The notes below the pieces were generated by a model, which searched no databases, was not told the DNA's origin, and saw nothing but the letters and a program-made list of their open reading frames with translations. A stretch of DNA of 64,000 nucleotides, taken from the NCBI RefSeq assembly GCF_900700375.1, contig NC_041723.1, forward strand, positions 14,348,263-14,412,262, read 5' to 3'. The stretch is from Denticeps clupeoides. Its lineage: Eukaryota; Chordata; Actinopteri; Clupeiformes; Denticipitidae. Positions 1 to 12,071 of this stretch are shown piece after piece. How positions within the stretch are numbered: position 1 is the first letter of the stretch; each line of letters starts with the position of its first letter. A program made the position numbers and the translations under genes.

Positions 1-1020
1 GAGCCGGCCCTCCAGATCGGCCTGTTCAGCCTCTTTCTGTCCCCAGCGGAGATGCTACCTTCCCAGCAGACCACACCATAAGATAGCTGAGGCCACCACA
101 GAGTCATTAAAAGTCTTCAAAAGTGGCCCCATCACCCCAAGAGACCTGAGATTCCCAGCAGGTACAAAGATGAATAAATACATTTGCATCAGATAAATGC
201 ACATGTGTAGAATGTCTGTGCTAAGCTATTTTCTGTTAGTAGGCATGATGCTGCTTCATCATCTCAAAACTGTAACTTAGGAGGGATGGGATGCAGTGAC
301 CTTGACTAATGTACAGTAGGTAGCAGCCAGCAAATGCCTGCTTCAAATATCGCCACACAAGCTTCTTTGGCATGGAAGCCACCCTCAGAGTGTGAATAGA
401 AAGGAAGACTTTGACCTTGTATTAAGACAAACGAGCTAAGGGCTTTATATGCCCCATGCATTTAGTGTTGATCTAGGAGCAGCACTATAATTTACGTCCC
501 TGTAACTACGTCCAGAACCCTGGAGACACTTAGGGTTAAGTGTCTTGCTCAGGGACAGGATGGTAGTAAGTGGGGTTTGAACCTGGGTCTTCTGGTTCAT
601 GGACGAGTGTGTTACCCACTAGGCAACTACCCCCTGTTTAAGTATTCAGTGCTATCTGTATTTAGCTTTTGAAAAGGATTTTCTTTTTCTCAGTTATGAG
701 AAGCTATGTGCTTCTCTGAAGTGGGGGTTTGGAGGAAACTGAAATAATGAAATTGTGATATTATGGATGGGGATATTTTTGTAATTGTAAGCGCTGGGAG
801 GAGGGGTCTGAAATTTCTCGTGCTTTTGCCACATTTGCGCTCGGTGCCCGGTTATTCCTGGCCGTCTGACAGCTCTCGGGCTCTCCTTCCGTTCGCGGGT
901 CAGCGAGCGGAGCAGCAGCTCAGAAAATTGGATTAGAACGCAAGCGCCCATTCATACAACCCGCCCGACTCCGAGGCCCCGCCCCTCGCTGCCGCCGGCC
1001 CGTCCGTTGCCTAGCAGCGG
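1..1020. other. Upstream flank of pnp, no gene supported
   Basis: No coding exon with convincing splice sites or family similarity is visible here. The first 81 bases are an open stub that ends at TAA, but nothing identifies it. A SINE-related repeat occupies about 491-634. From about 830 the base composition turns GC- and CpG-rich toward the pnp promoter. Confidence 0.5.
491..634 (-). repeat. tRNA-derived SINE copy, family A, degraded
   Basis: The stretch holds the same block found near 7045, 19097, 26264 and 31060: a 'lagging by gene' unit with 'TTAGGGTTAAGTGTCTTGCT', then a reversed B-box-like GGGTTTGAACC and 'CCACTAGGC'. Read on the minus strand it runs tRNA-like head first. This copy has lost the L2-like tail seen in the others. 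Confidence 0.6.
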
Positions 1021-1027
1021 GCTTACG

Positions 1028-1120
1028 TGTGACGTCGCGCCGCTGACGTACGAGCGGTCTTGCTGAAAGAGCGCGCGCCCCCGCTGGAAGCAGCACCCTC
1101 GCCATCAGCCGAGAGCGAAC
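1028..1120 (+). promoter_or_regulatory. pnp promoter with two CRE-like sites
   Basis: A CpG-rich block precedes the pnp start codon. It carries TGACGTCG at 1030-1037, which matches the CREB/ATF core, and a second TGACGTAC at about 1044-1051. No TATA box is visible. The assignment as promoter rests on position, CpG density and these motifs; binding is inference. Confidence 0.5.
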
Positions 1121-4100
1121 ATGTCCGCATCCAGCGAACGCAGGTAGGCGAAACAGGGAGGACCAGTCCTCTGGAAGCGTAAAGAAACGTAACATGGTGA
1201 ACATAGAACGGCCCACTGACGTAAATAATACCGTGTTTAGGTAGGTAACGTGTGTGTGTTACGGTCAGAACGTGGAGTCACCCCATTCTGCTGTCTAGTA
1301 AAGAGCCCCCACAAAACAAAAAGCTTATCTTGTACTTTTTAACACAAGTTCGACTAGCCGTATTTATTCTCATTGTTAAAATAAATGTCCGTTTGTACGA
1401 ATGAGTGGGGCGGCGTGTTAGATTCTTCCGCCTGTGCTGGTTACAGCTCCGTTCTCCCGTTGCGACGAGGCGACTCTTAAAGCGACAGGTACGCGCGAGA
1501 TGGAACGGTCGCCGCCGCTCGGCGACATCCCGCGCCGCCTCTGACAGGAACCACGACGCGGCTCCTCCGCCGCTCGCACCGAGGCCGTGGGGCTGAATGG
1601 AAAGTGCTGATCCCGCACCGGCCGGCAGCACCACGGACAGCTACTCCCCTTCCCCCCCCGGGCCGCGACCCCGGTCGGGGGGATTTCAGATGGAGCCTCC
1701 GCTCCTTCCACGCAGGCGCCTTCCGTGCGAAATGGTCGAAAAACACACGCCACGTTAGGCTGAATAGGCACAGCAGCACTAAATTAAAAAATATATATTA
1801 TTTTGAAAAATGAATATGCGTTTAGCTAACAGTTGTTACTCGCCATGTACAGTATAGTTAGTCACTTATTTCACAAGATTACATTTTATAATGGCACATT
1901 TTGCTCAGACCTGCCTTTTAATATACATAATCACTGCTTGCTGCACTGTTTACGGCATTCTTCGTGGAATCTGTAATTTGACAAGCTGATGCCCGAACAA
2001 CACTGCAAATATTTAACCCCTGTAAACCCCTGTAAAAATTAAAACGTTGACATTTCACCAGTGTGGCGCCAGTTCACGCTGGACAAGAACCCATTCGAGG
2101 AATTTAAAGTTCATAGTTATTTTTTTATCTATGTTATATATATATATATTTTTTTTTTTTCACAGTGCTTGAAATTTTCATTTTAATTTGCATGTTTATA
2201 AAACGAGCGAAGCTCGCCGTGCTGGCTGTCGGTGAGAGATCTGCAGTCACTGCCCGGTCTGATCTGCGCATGCGCGGTTTTCTTCAATGTTTTTTTTTTT
2301 AACGCGCAGGATTATAGGGTCGGGCAAACACGTACTGATCGCAACACTAATCGTGTGCAGATGTCCATCTGCAGCAGAACCCGATAGAGACATTAAATAA
2401 GCGTTTATAAGAGATATTGGTCATATGATGTGCTTGCTTTCAAAATCACAGAGCACACACATATGTTTGTAAAAAAGTAATTTCCCATATACTGCAAGAA
2501 TGAGAAATGAACTTTGAAATAACAGCTAAATATCAGGGTGTCAGAAAGACGCATTGAGGAAATATATCAGCCACTGTTCAAGTGGATCCAACATCAAGAG
2601 GAAACATTTCTGTAAAAATGAATTATTTCTAACTCTCCAAAACCAATTATGATTCTAAATAGAATTTGTTGAACAAATGTAATGTTGCAATATCTGTATA
2701 ATACAAGATGTTGAATAATATGAATGAAAATAAAAAATTGCGCTCTCCTGCAAGATTGTTCACATCTTGTAAAGTAAAATAAACTGCTAACTGATTTCTG
2801 TCCAAAGCTACAATAACAATTACATTTTTCTGCTAGAGAAGGTTTTTTTTGTGGCTGTTCACACACTAACACTCAAACAATAAATGTCTATTGTTCATTT
2901 TTAGATATGACCATGAAGAATACAAGGAGACTGCAGACTGGCTGTTGTCCCGAACAGATATCAGACCCAAGATAGCCATCATCTGTGGGTCAGGCCTGGG
3001 TGGGCTTGCTAACCTGCTGGAGAACAAGATTGCTCTTCCTTATACCAGCATCCCCTTGTTCCCGCACAGTACAGGTCAGCGTACATTTTAATGATGAAAA
3101 AATGACGTGTTAAACATCCCACTGAAATTGGTACAGATTTCGACAGGTAAACATGCTTGTTTTTGAGATGATGCTTAATTCGGCCCGTTCTTGGATTCGT
3201 TTTGAACTGAGCAGTTGGACCTTTATGATGAGTGGGACCTCTTGTTATTAGTTTAGGAGAGGGATTTTCAGATCTGGCATATTCAGTTACAGCTGTTACT
3301 CTTTAAATTCTTAACATAACATTTTTTAATAGCCCCGCCTTTTAAATTACGACTCCTTACTACACGACATGTTCTTTGAGGTAACAATTATGTGACAAGC
3401 TGCTGCCTGAAGATCACCGCAAATATGTCAAAGTATTTAACCCCTTTCAGGCCATCGACAAATTCTCATTCCTCTTGTAGCAAAAATGCAAGACATTAAA
3501 ACAGAATTTCACTTTCATGAAAGTTTTTTCTTGTTTCTGTGAGTCATGTATAATTTAGCCTATTTTGTGCTGAGCATATGGACCTTCATGCTGCCTGGGA
3601 GCCCTTGTTATTATTTTAGATTATTTAAATGTTTTTATCATTCGTGTCATCAACGAACCATTATATTACCCTCTCTAATGAAGTTGCGAGCTAATAATGG
3701 AACAGATGGGATGGCGGAGAAACGACAAGCACTGACTTCATGACTGGGACATGTACTTTTGTTTTTTCCTGTCCTATGAGTTTTACAAATGAGGCAATGT
3801 AGCCTTCTCTGGCATCCTGGCCAAAGGCAAGAGGTTGGACGCTTCTGTTAGTGCTGCTCCCAGTTCTGGGTTTGGTGGCAAAGGTGTAGCATTCATGCGC
3901 TGCATTTTTTTTAGAGACTTAATCTGAAAACTTGCCATATCCCATACTTTTGCTGCAGTGCAAGGACACACGGGTCAGCTGGTCTTTGGGGAACTGAATG
4001 GAAAGCAGTGTGTCTGCATGCAGGGAAGGTTCCACTTCTATGAAGGTTACAATATGGCCACCGTGAGTATCGGTCTTATACGTCTTCATTACAACGCTTA

Positions 4101-4160
4101 CTGTGTAATTGCGTATTGCTCATGCGTCATGTCCTTACTACACTCATGACTCATATGTGA

Positions 4161-4197
<37 letters not shown>

Positions 4198-6319
4198 CTC
4201 CATCTGAGGGACTGGTGGGTCTTTTAATGGGGTTTTCCCCCAGTGTGCTTCTTGATTCTTGATGAGCACCCTGTGACCCTACTGGATAATCTGGTTGCTG
4301 GCTTGATGATGGATGGATGAATAGATGGACCATCTTGAAAGATAGCTTTTCGATGGTTCTCCCTTCATTGCATAGCCAAGATTTAGCACCTAGTGAAGCA
4401 GCGAACTGACCTCTGCCTATGATTTAACCTTCACACAGTGCTCCTCTGAAGTAATGCGCTGACAGCAAAAAAGGGGAAGCATGTGCTAGTAATATCTGGA
4501 GAAGTGAGACATGAGGTGATAAACCATTTACTGGCAGGGACGTTGAGGGCGTGGAAAACATGGTGCTTATAACATTTTGTGTGAAACAAGGGAAGAGATC
4601 TGAAATTGAGGAGAGGCATAAAACAAGTAACACATCATTAGTTTTTTTTTTTTTTCTTTCTTTTTCTTTTTTTAACACGCCATGTAATAGCTATAGGATC
4701 CATCAAGAACTCCATTACTATTACCATAGCGACAACAAGAGTTCTCACGGCCTATTATGTCGTTCCTTTGATTGTCTGACCATATGGACTGTAGCAAATG
4801 TGTGCAAGTTTTGAAAGCCTTCAGCAAAAAGCAGGACTTGAAAGACACTTATAACTCCGTTCATGTTTAAAATGGGTGAACACATGGGTCTAGGCACCAA
4901 AATGTATGTGTTTTTTTATGGTGGTAATCTTAAAACATGATTACTGGGTCTTTTTCCAGAGTCATAAACATTTGTCTTGTCAGTACTACTGTAAATTGCA
5001 GAGAGAAGAGCGTTTGTGCCTGTGAGCCTTTGACCCCGTGCGTAACACACTGCAGTGGCAAGAAACAGTGGTTTTCATAACGTGCAAGGTGTCTGTAGTT
5101 AAACTTTATCTCTCTATTCTTCTACCCCCAAAAACTATTTGTACCTTGGACTGTGAACCTGGTTCCAAAAGAAAGTCCCCATTAGCTGGATCTGGCAGGG
5201 GAGAGTTTCACTTTGAATGTGTCTTAAACCCGAGAAGATTTACATCTGAGCAAAAGCTTTGGTAATGGCGAGAATGCGATCATGCATTTATGTGTCATTT
5301 CTCAATCCATCTTGGGTGCAATGAAAAACAATCCCCCTAATGTGTATGGATTCTCATATCGCATAATGAGTCCTAATGTTCACAGCCTTTTCAAGCAAGA
5401 CTTTATACCTACTATAAGAGCATAATATTAGTCAAGCCTGAGTGGTCTAATGTGGTATGGTTGCAGGAGTCATTATATGTAAAAAGAAATCTGTTGCCTG
5501 CTAATAAATATCCAAAAACACTTACTCAGAGGCCTTGTCTGTGAAAGGTAACCTATCCGATACGAGTGTTCCATCTGATGGGAGTGGAGACTTTGATCGT
5601 CACTAATGCAGCTGGTGGACTGAACCGCAGCTTCAAGGTGGGGGACATAATGGTGATTAAAGACCACATAAACATGCCGGGCTTTGCGGGCCAGAGCCCC
5701 CTGTGTGGCCACAATGATGAGAGGTAAGCAACTTACTTTTCTGACGGGTGTTTGTCAATGTCACCTGCTTGGTGAACTCCCCACCACATCCTGGACCTGT
5801 TTTACCTGTGTGTGTGTGTGCGTGTTCACTTCTACAGGTTTGGAGTGCGTTTTCCCTGCATGTCCGATGCATACGACAAGAACCTGACTCAACTGGCGAG
5901 GGAGGTCGCTCGGGAGCAAGGCTGCTCCTCCTTCATCCAGGAGGGTGTCTACTGCATGGTGGCAGGCCCATGCTATGAAACCATCGCAGAGTGCAAGGCC
6001 CTGCTGACTCTGGGGGCCGATGCTGTCGGTATGTCCCGATCCGAATTCGAATGCGCAATAAAGCATTGTGTTATCTCGCGATCTGAGCATAAAAAGCTGT
6101 TCCTCTGACCTTTGGAATTCAGGAATGAGCACTGTTCCGGAGGTGGTGGTGGCCAGGCACTGCGGCTTGAGTGTTTTGGGGCTGTCGCTCATCACAAACA
6201 AAGCTGTGATGGACTACGACAGCCATGAGAAGGCTAATCACGAGGAGGTCCTGGAGACCACCCGCTTACGCGCCAATGACCTCCAGAGGCTGGTCAGTCA
6301 GCTGGTGACAAGGCTGTAA
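1121..6319 (+). CDS. pnp: Purine nucleoside phosphorylase, six coding exons
   Basis: This enzyme cleaves inosine and guanosine with phosphate to a free base and ribose-1-phosphate in cytosolic purine salvage. Coding exons are 1121-1143, 2905-3074, 3959-4062, 5548-5723, 5838-6028 and 6123-6319. All junctions are GT-AG and phases agree, giving 286 residues (human PNP has 289). The phosphate loop GSGLGG is in exon 2, TNAAGGL in exon 4, and [14 protein letters not shown] in exon 5, whose YET matches the purine-binding FET of human PNP. STVPEV and the catalytic-loop ITNK are in exon 6. The start is the only ATG before the exon 1 donor, with the short head MSASSER. Fish carry several pnp paralogues (pnp4, pnp5, pnp6 types) and I cannot say which this is. 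An AATAAA lies at 6423-6428. Confidence 0.95.
4158..4195. repeat. GT microsatellite in pnp intron 3
   Basis: A run of about 18 GT units lies inside the pnp intron. It is a simple sequence repeat with no sign of function. Confidence 0.9.
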
Positions 6320-6422
6320 AGCAGGTTAATGTGGTCTGTGCCCATCTCCAGCTGTCTTAATGCTAGAATAACCTGAAAATGAAAATACTGATCACCATGA
6401 AACTCACCTACCAGCAATCAGT

Positions 6423-6428
6423 AATAAA
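6423..6428 (+). terminator. Probable pnp polyadenylation signal
   Basis: A canonical AATAAA lies about 104 bases after the pnp stop codon, a usual spacing for a short 3' UTR. Actual cleavage was not seen. Confidence 0.5.
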
Positions 6429-7044
6429 AATGTATTGAATTCAACATGACACAAAATAACAGTAAAGAAAATATTGCTGCAATATAGACTTTTTTAATTT
6501 AAATTAATTTATCTAACTGTGAAAATGCTGAAGAATGTCTGTTTAGAGAATTTGCTCAGGATGATTAGTCACTTTATCCCTGCCGCCCGACGGAGTTTAC
6601 CCTGATATTCTTTAGAAACTGGTGCGTCAGTAACTTGCTATTCAAAGCGCACACACAGAGATAGAAAACCATGCAGAATGAGATAACTTTACACATTCAT
6701 TATTTTTACATTTATTCTCATTGGAAAAGTGTTGAAGAGGTCTAGGGCATTGTGTGTTAAAAGCTAGAAATCCAAATAATACACTGTTTTCAGAAATAGA
6801 TATATATGAATAGTGTGTATTTAAAATGTACTGTAAGATGTGTAAGAACAGTGGTTCTCATAATGTGGGCTCATACAGGTGATACAGGTGTTGTAGAAAA
6901 ACCAGAGCCGTAGAGCGCAAATCACGTTTCCTCTCGCTCAGACTGGTTTGCGGGTTAATACTGGAACCTGGGACACTGCTGCTGGCAAGCTTGAACAAGC
7001 GTGAGGGGGCGTGGCATGCAATCAGTGTTCCGGGGAACCTTCAT

Positions 7045-7209
7045 CATTTACATTTAATCAGACGTCCTTATCCAGAGCGACTTATAATCAGTAGTGACAG
7101 GGACAGTCCCCCCTGGAGCAACTTAGGGTTAAGTGTCTTGCTCAGGGACACAATGGTAGTAAGTGGGATTTGAACCTGGGTCTTCTGGTTCATAGGCTAC
7201 TACCACCCC
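7045..7209 (-). repeat. tRNA-derived SINE copy, family A
   Basis: The copy starts on the plus strand with the reversed L2-like tail 'ACATTTAATCAGACG' and ends at 'CTACTACCACCCC', the reversed tRNA-like head. The reversed B box GGGATTTGAACCTGGG is at about 7165-7180. It is closely similar to the copies at 19097 and 31060. Confidence 0.75.
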
Positions 7210-8285
7210 TCATGTGTGGCCGGACCTCCACCACGATAGCATTCAAACGAACAGCAGATAAAAATAAACGTGAAAAAGCTACAGATTTCATCTTCTAAAA
7301 AGTTCAAAATGATTCACGGTAAAATTTACGGCCAACGTTTCAAATTTTATAGAAGATGAAGTCTGTCTAGCTGGGATTCCACTTGTTTTCAGTTTTTGTA
7401 CCTAATTCATCTTCTAAAATGTGTTTCCATTAAACACCCTGTTCCCTAAGCTTTCCTTTCACGACTGAAATACATAGACATCAAGAGTATTGTTGTCACC
7501 TGCCAGCCTGTCCCACGTGGTTTACTGTTGGACAAGTTTAATTTCTTTCCATTGTGGGTGATGTTTGAGAACCGCTGCTCCAGAGTATGATGAAATTTGG
7601 ATTCCTATTCATTTGTAATAAAAGAACTGTGAATTATTTTGTTGTATTATTATTCCTCCACTGAGTTCTGTCTCCTTCTCTGTTGCTGGAAGTTGACCCT
7701 TAAAGCCACTTACGCCAACGCTATTACATTTTTACTGAAATCATATTAACCTGGAAACAGTTGTCTTGCCAGAAATCACGAGATGAACAAAAAAGTCTTC
7801 ATCCGATGCACTGACCATGGTCATGGTGCAGCACTAGCTGCCTGATGAATAATGCAGAGATAAAACCACATGGCGCATGCAGTGGCACTGACGCCACTCT
7901 CCCTGGATGATCCTTCTCCTTGGAAGACTCCACTCCAGTGTAGCAGGCGCCTGGCCATCTTGCCTTGTTCCCCTCTCCTCGGCCCACTTTCTCCCCGCTT
8001 CCTCCATTTTCCTTCGCCGCGTGCTCCCGAATTTGGCATTACTTCACTCATTCATGGAATTCCTTCACACCGGTTCAACGCCGGCACATCCTCTTCCACA
8101 GCATTTCTCATTTCAGAGTCTGTGCCACCGTTTGGAATAAACCCATATGAACCACGAGCCTTATTAAATCAGCAGAGTGAAAATTAAATAATGATTGATG
8201 AATGCATTGTGAGTTTGGCACCGGTCTCCATGCAGTTCTCTCTGAAGCACCACAACCACATAATGCCACACACAAACTCTCTCTT

Positions 8286-8316
<31 letters not shown>

Positions 8317-10660
8317 AGAACACATTAACTTGGAATCCATTTTTAGAATCAAGAAGCAAATCCTTCCACTCTCCTCTCCCCAGACGTCTCCCTACGCCAA
8401 ACGCTCCCTCCCATCCCCCCCCGGCAAGCTCCTCTCCCCGTTTTCATTTTGTTTCTAATCAGCACAGAGCAATCCTCGTGCTGCAACAGAGCCCCGAGTC
8501 CACGGGAGAGTGTGCGGGAGCGAGAGCCCAGCGGACAGATCCGCATTAACCATCCAAGCACATTAAAGGAGATTCCCAATTACTCTCACGTAGAACCCTC
8601 CACCGGAAATCCCGTGGATACGTTCTCCGAAAGACGTGCAATTTTTTGTCCAGTTAGTGCCCCCATTGATATGCAGATAATCTGTGAGAGCGAGTGGAAA
8701 ATAGCACCCCCCACCACCGCCACCCTACAGACTCTTCTGAGGCCGAGTAGAGAATGGCAGCAGCGCTGTCCAGAGGTCAGAGCCATCGTCACATCTGCAT
8801 GGGGACAGCGCGCGTCTTAAACGAATGATCCGTCTGTCCTCGCCTCGCCAACAAACCCAACGTGAGGATATTGACCGCGTAGAGAAAAGACTCGCGGAGG
8901 AAATTGACTCTGACATCTCTGCTGAGTAAAGGCTTTGGGCGCCTTCGGACGGGGGCCGTGCACACCGTTCCTCCTGGCTCTCGCCCAGGGTCTGGGTGAC
9001 ATCGGTGGCAGATGGTATTGACACCGTACACATCGGGTGGCCGTAGTTGGCTGTCAATCGCAGATCATATTGAATGGGCTTCGTACCGGAGGGCCGACCC
9101 CTGCGGGTGACATTCGTTCACCATTACTGTTAATGATTGGGAACACAGGAGGGAACATATTACTGTGTCACTGCGCGGTGCGGCATGGATTATTTCGAGT
9201 TCCTCAGGTCCCTCCAGTTTAACATTAGTCACATTACTGTGTCTAGAGCCACTACAGAAAAGTAGACAATAGCTACAGTGATTTATTGCAACATGTGCAA
9301 AAATAAATACAGTACATGGCATGATCATTTCTCAGATCCGATTCCGCGTTCATCACTCAAACCGTCACAGAGCCCAAGGAGGAGCCCTCTCCTCTTTACA
9401 TTTTGACAATAAATTGCCCGCCGGTTTTGAGTCCAGTTTGTTGTAATTTAACATGGGCGTCAACCTTTTCACACTGTTTCCCTTCTATAACAATGGTTGC
9501 AGGTTCAAACCTTACATTGTATCCCTGAGCAAGATCCACTGAACCCTGAGTGGCTCCATGCAGACTGTCCCTATAATTAGTGATATATAATAAGTTATAT
9601 ATTTTCCATCGGCACCCGAGCTAGGTGAGTTAAGCACTGACATTGTGAAATAATGGCATATTGGCTGAAAATGGCATATTAGCACATGCACGCTGTAATC
9701 TGTTTTGTACAAATCGCTTTGAATATTGTTTGGATCAGTAACAACTTGGTCCGTGTAAAATTAAAGCGTTAAAATGTGTGTTCAGCTGACGATGGACTGG
9801 AACCCTGTCATGCCAGAAAGGTTGGGTTCTGGCCTCCCTGCCAACCGGAGCTGGATAAGCAATTTTTTTTTTTTAATGGATGGCTAGTTTGGGCACAAAG
9901 GCCATGATCCCCTACAGCTTCCTGTCACACGACCTGGGCCACAAAGGAATGGCGTCCAGGCGTCTCTTCGTTCGCGGCCACAGACTGCACGGTGACTCGC
10001 TAACAGCGCGCCGACATTTGCATGGCAGCGTGCAATAAACAAGGGAGGCGCGGAAATAAACCTGATGGATGAGTCAGTGGCAGCTAGTAGGGCACACTTC
10101 CACAGGAGAGCAGAAGAACGTATTCCCCCGTGTCCGCCGCGGTGTGGTTATTAATTCAAATGCAAAGCGCCTGTAGAAAAATGAAGACTTCAGAGAGCGC
10201 GTGAGAGGGAGCGGCTGGCTTGAGTGCCGGTCGAACGATTGAGAGGGAGGAATCTGATTCCGAACCTTTTGTCCACCGATTGGTAAAAACATTTAAATTG
10301 CCGGGCATCGAGAGTATTAATATCTCTGAATACACGTCAGGAGCCACAAAAAGAAATACTTTTATTACGTTGCATTTTTTTTTTTTTTTTTTACAGACAG
10401 TTATGTTCAAAAGGGGGTTAAGGGTCTATAATGGGGAGAGGGTTCCCCTTTACTTCTCCGTTTCCTGAATGAAGTGCTAATGTGCATCTGGTCCTTGAGA
10501 GTAAAAATTTGCCGGTTGGCTCCAGAGGCTGATATGAGGTCGATGTTCTTTGTTTACCACCCCCCACCCTCCCATCCCAAATGCAGTTAGTAGGTCCGTT
10601 TTCTCTTGACCCATAACTTTACAGCTAATGCCAGCGTTTCCCGTCTCTCTGTGTTCCAAT

Positions 10661-10911
10661 GGGCAGTGGTGGCCTAGCGGTTAAGGAAGCGGCCCCGTAA
10701 TCAGAAGGTTGCTGGTTCAAATCCTGATCTGCCAAGGTGCCACTGAGGTGCCACTGAGCAAAGCACCGTCCCCACACACTCCCTGGGCGCCTGTCATGGC
10801 TGCCCACTGCTTACTCTAAAGGGTGATGGGTTAAATGCAGAGGACAAATTCCACTGTGTGCACCGTGTGCTGTGCTGCTGTGTATCACATGTACAATCAC
10901 TTCACTTTACA
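10661..10911 (+). repeat. tRNA-derived SINE copy, family B
   Basis: The head reads 'GTGGTGGCCTAGCGGTTAAG', matching a pol III A box. 'GGTTCAAATCC' about 50 bases later matches a B box. The body contains a short tandem 'GGTGCCACTGA' pair and ends in 'CAATCACTTCACTTTAC'. This is a well-known style of teleost tRNA SINE and differs from family A. Confidence 0.75.
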
Positions 10912-11842
10912 ATGTCATTTAGTGGAGGAACATCTCCGTCCCGACTGCTCCCATCTTAATTATCCTCCAGGAGGACGAATGGCCTCGACACATCTCAGCT
11001 TCATTTAGGAGGTACGGCCTGTAGCGCCGTTCTTTCTCTTATCTAAGCGTCATCAAGGAAACTGCTTCCTTTAGCTTTCCCACAATGACATTTTCACACC
11101 GCCACCCACAAACAAGGTGTCCTCATGTGACCTGCATGCACGCGTCTTCTTGCACTTGTTTGGACTCTCCGTCCATTTGCATCCGTTTTCAAGCAGGCCA
11201 TGCTACGTCGTTCCCAATGGGCACAACCGCAAAATTCCAATTACAGTTTCCACTTGAAAGCCTGTGGATGCAGGATCGGCGCTGCGGAGTTTTCTCTTGT
11301 TAAAGTGTGACAAGTGATTGAAAAACAGCAATAAGCTGGAATGGGGGTTTCCTGACAGGCTCTTCCTCGCCGAGGCTTTATTGCCTCGTGCCCTTCCGCA
11401 GAACACGAGTCAGGGGGAGAGCGCTGGCACCGGCTGTTTACCGATCGTCTGATCTTCTCGCCCTTGAGGAGATCTGCCCCAAGTCAGTGGACCCTCCACG
11501 GGGGGGCGTGTGAAATATGATTAGTGTGTGCTTTTCGAATTAATCCGGCCTTTCGTGAGTCATTTCGGGGGGGGGAAACACTTTCTTCTTCCTCGCCCTG
11601 CACACGCATCGCCGTTCAGGACCGGGCTCACGGTAATGACTGCTGTCCCTGTCGTGTGTCCCTGGGCGCCGCGCTCCTGAGCGAGCTGATCCTTGGGAGA
11701 AAAAGGCAGTCGCCGTGCACGACTGCGGTTAGATAATTAGCCTCTGAAGCTGGGGGGCTCTTCGGGGACCCCGAGTCCCATGCCGTCGACTTTGACCGTA
11801 AACACCTCCAAGAGGCGTCGGCTCTCGGCAAGGAGCGTCACA

Positions 11843-11947
11843 TATAAACGGGAACGCAGGAACCAGGGGCGTCCATCAGCAGCGACGGAGCCACTGCGCC
11901 ACCCACAGGGCGGAAGGGGCAGCGCAGGAGCCCGGGCGCGTTTAAAA
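11843..11947 (+). promoter_or_regulatory. calb2 core promoter candidates
   Basis: TATAAA occurs at 11843-11848 and TTTAAAA at 11941-11947, the latter about 125 bases before the calb2 ATG in a GC-rich context. Either could set the start of transcription; the second leaves a conventional short 5' UTR. No transcript evidence is available. Confidence 0.4.
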
Positions 11948-12071
11948 GGCTCCGGCCGGGCGCAGCGGGATAGCAGTGAGGAGCGGCGGCTGCGCGTAAA
12001 AGTTCGCTCGGGATTTTATTACTGGGGGAACCCGGAAAAAATTATAACAATAATAATAAAAAAAAACCAAA

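Larger units (their letters stand above)
6430..12071. other. Intergenic stretch between pnp and calb2
   Basis: No gene with supported exons is seen in about 5.6 kb. It holds a family A SINE at 7045-7209, a CA microsatellite near 8297-8318, a very degraded family A fragment near 9494-9575, a poly-T run near 10376-10394, a family B SINE at 10661-10911 and the calb2 promoter at the end. The open frames here are short and have no recognisable domains. Confidence 0.6.

Noticed and set aside
1-81. A short open stub at the left edge ending in TAA
   Set aside because: Twenty-six codons without recognisable similarity and no visible acceptor inside the window. It could be the last exon of a neighbouring gene but cannot be supported.
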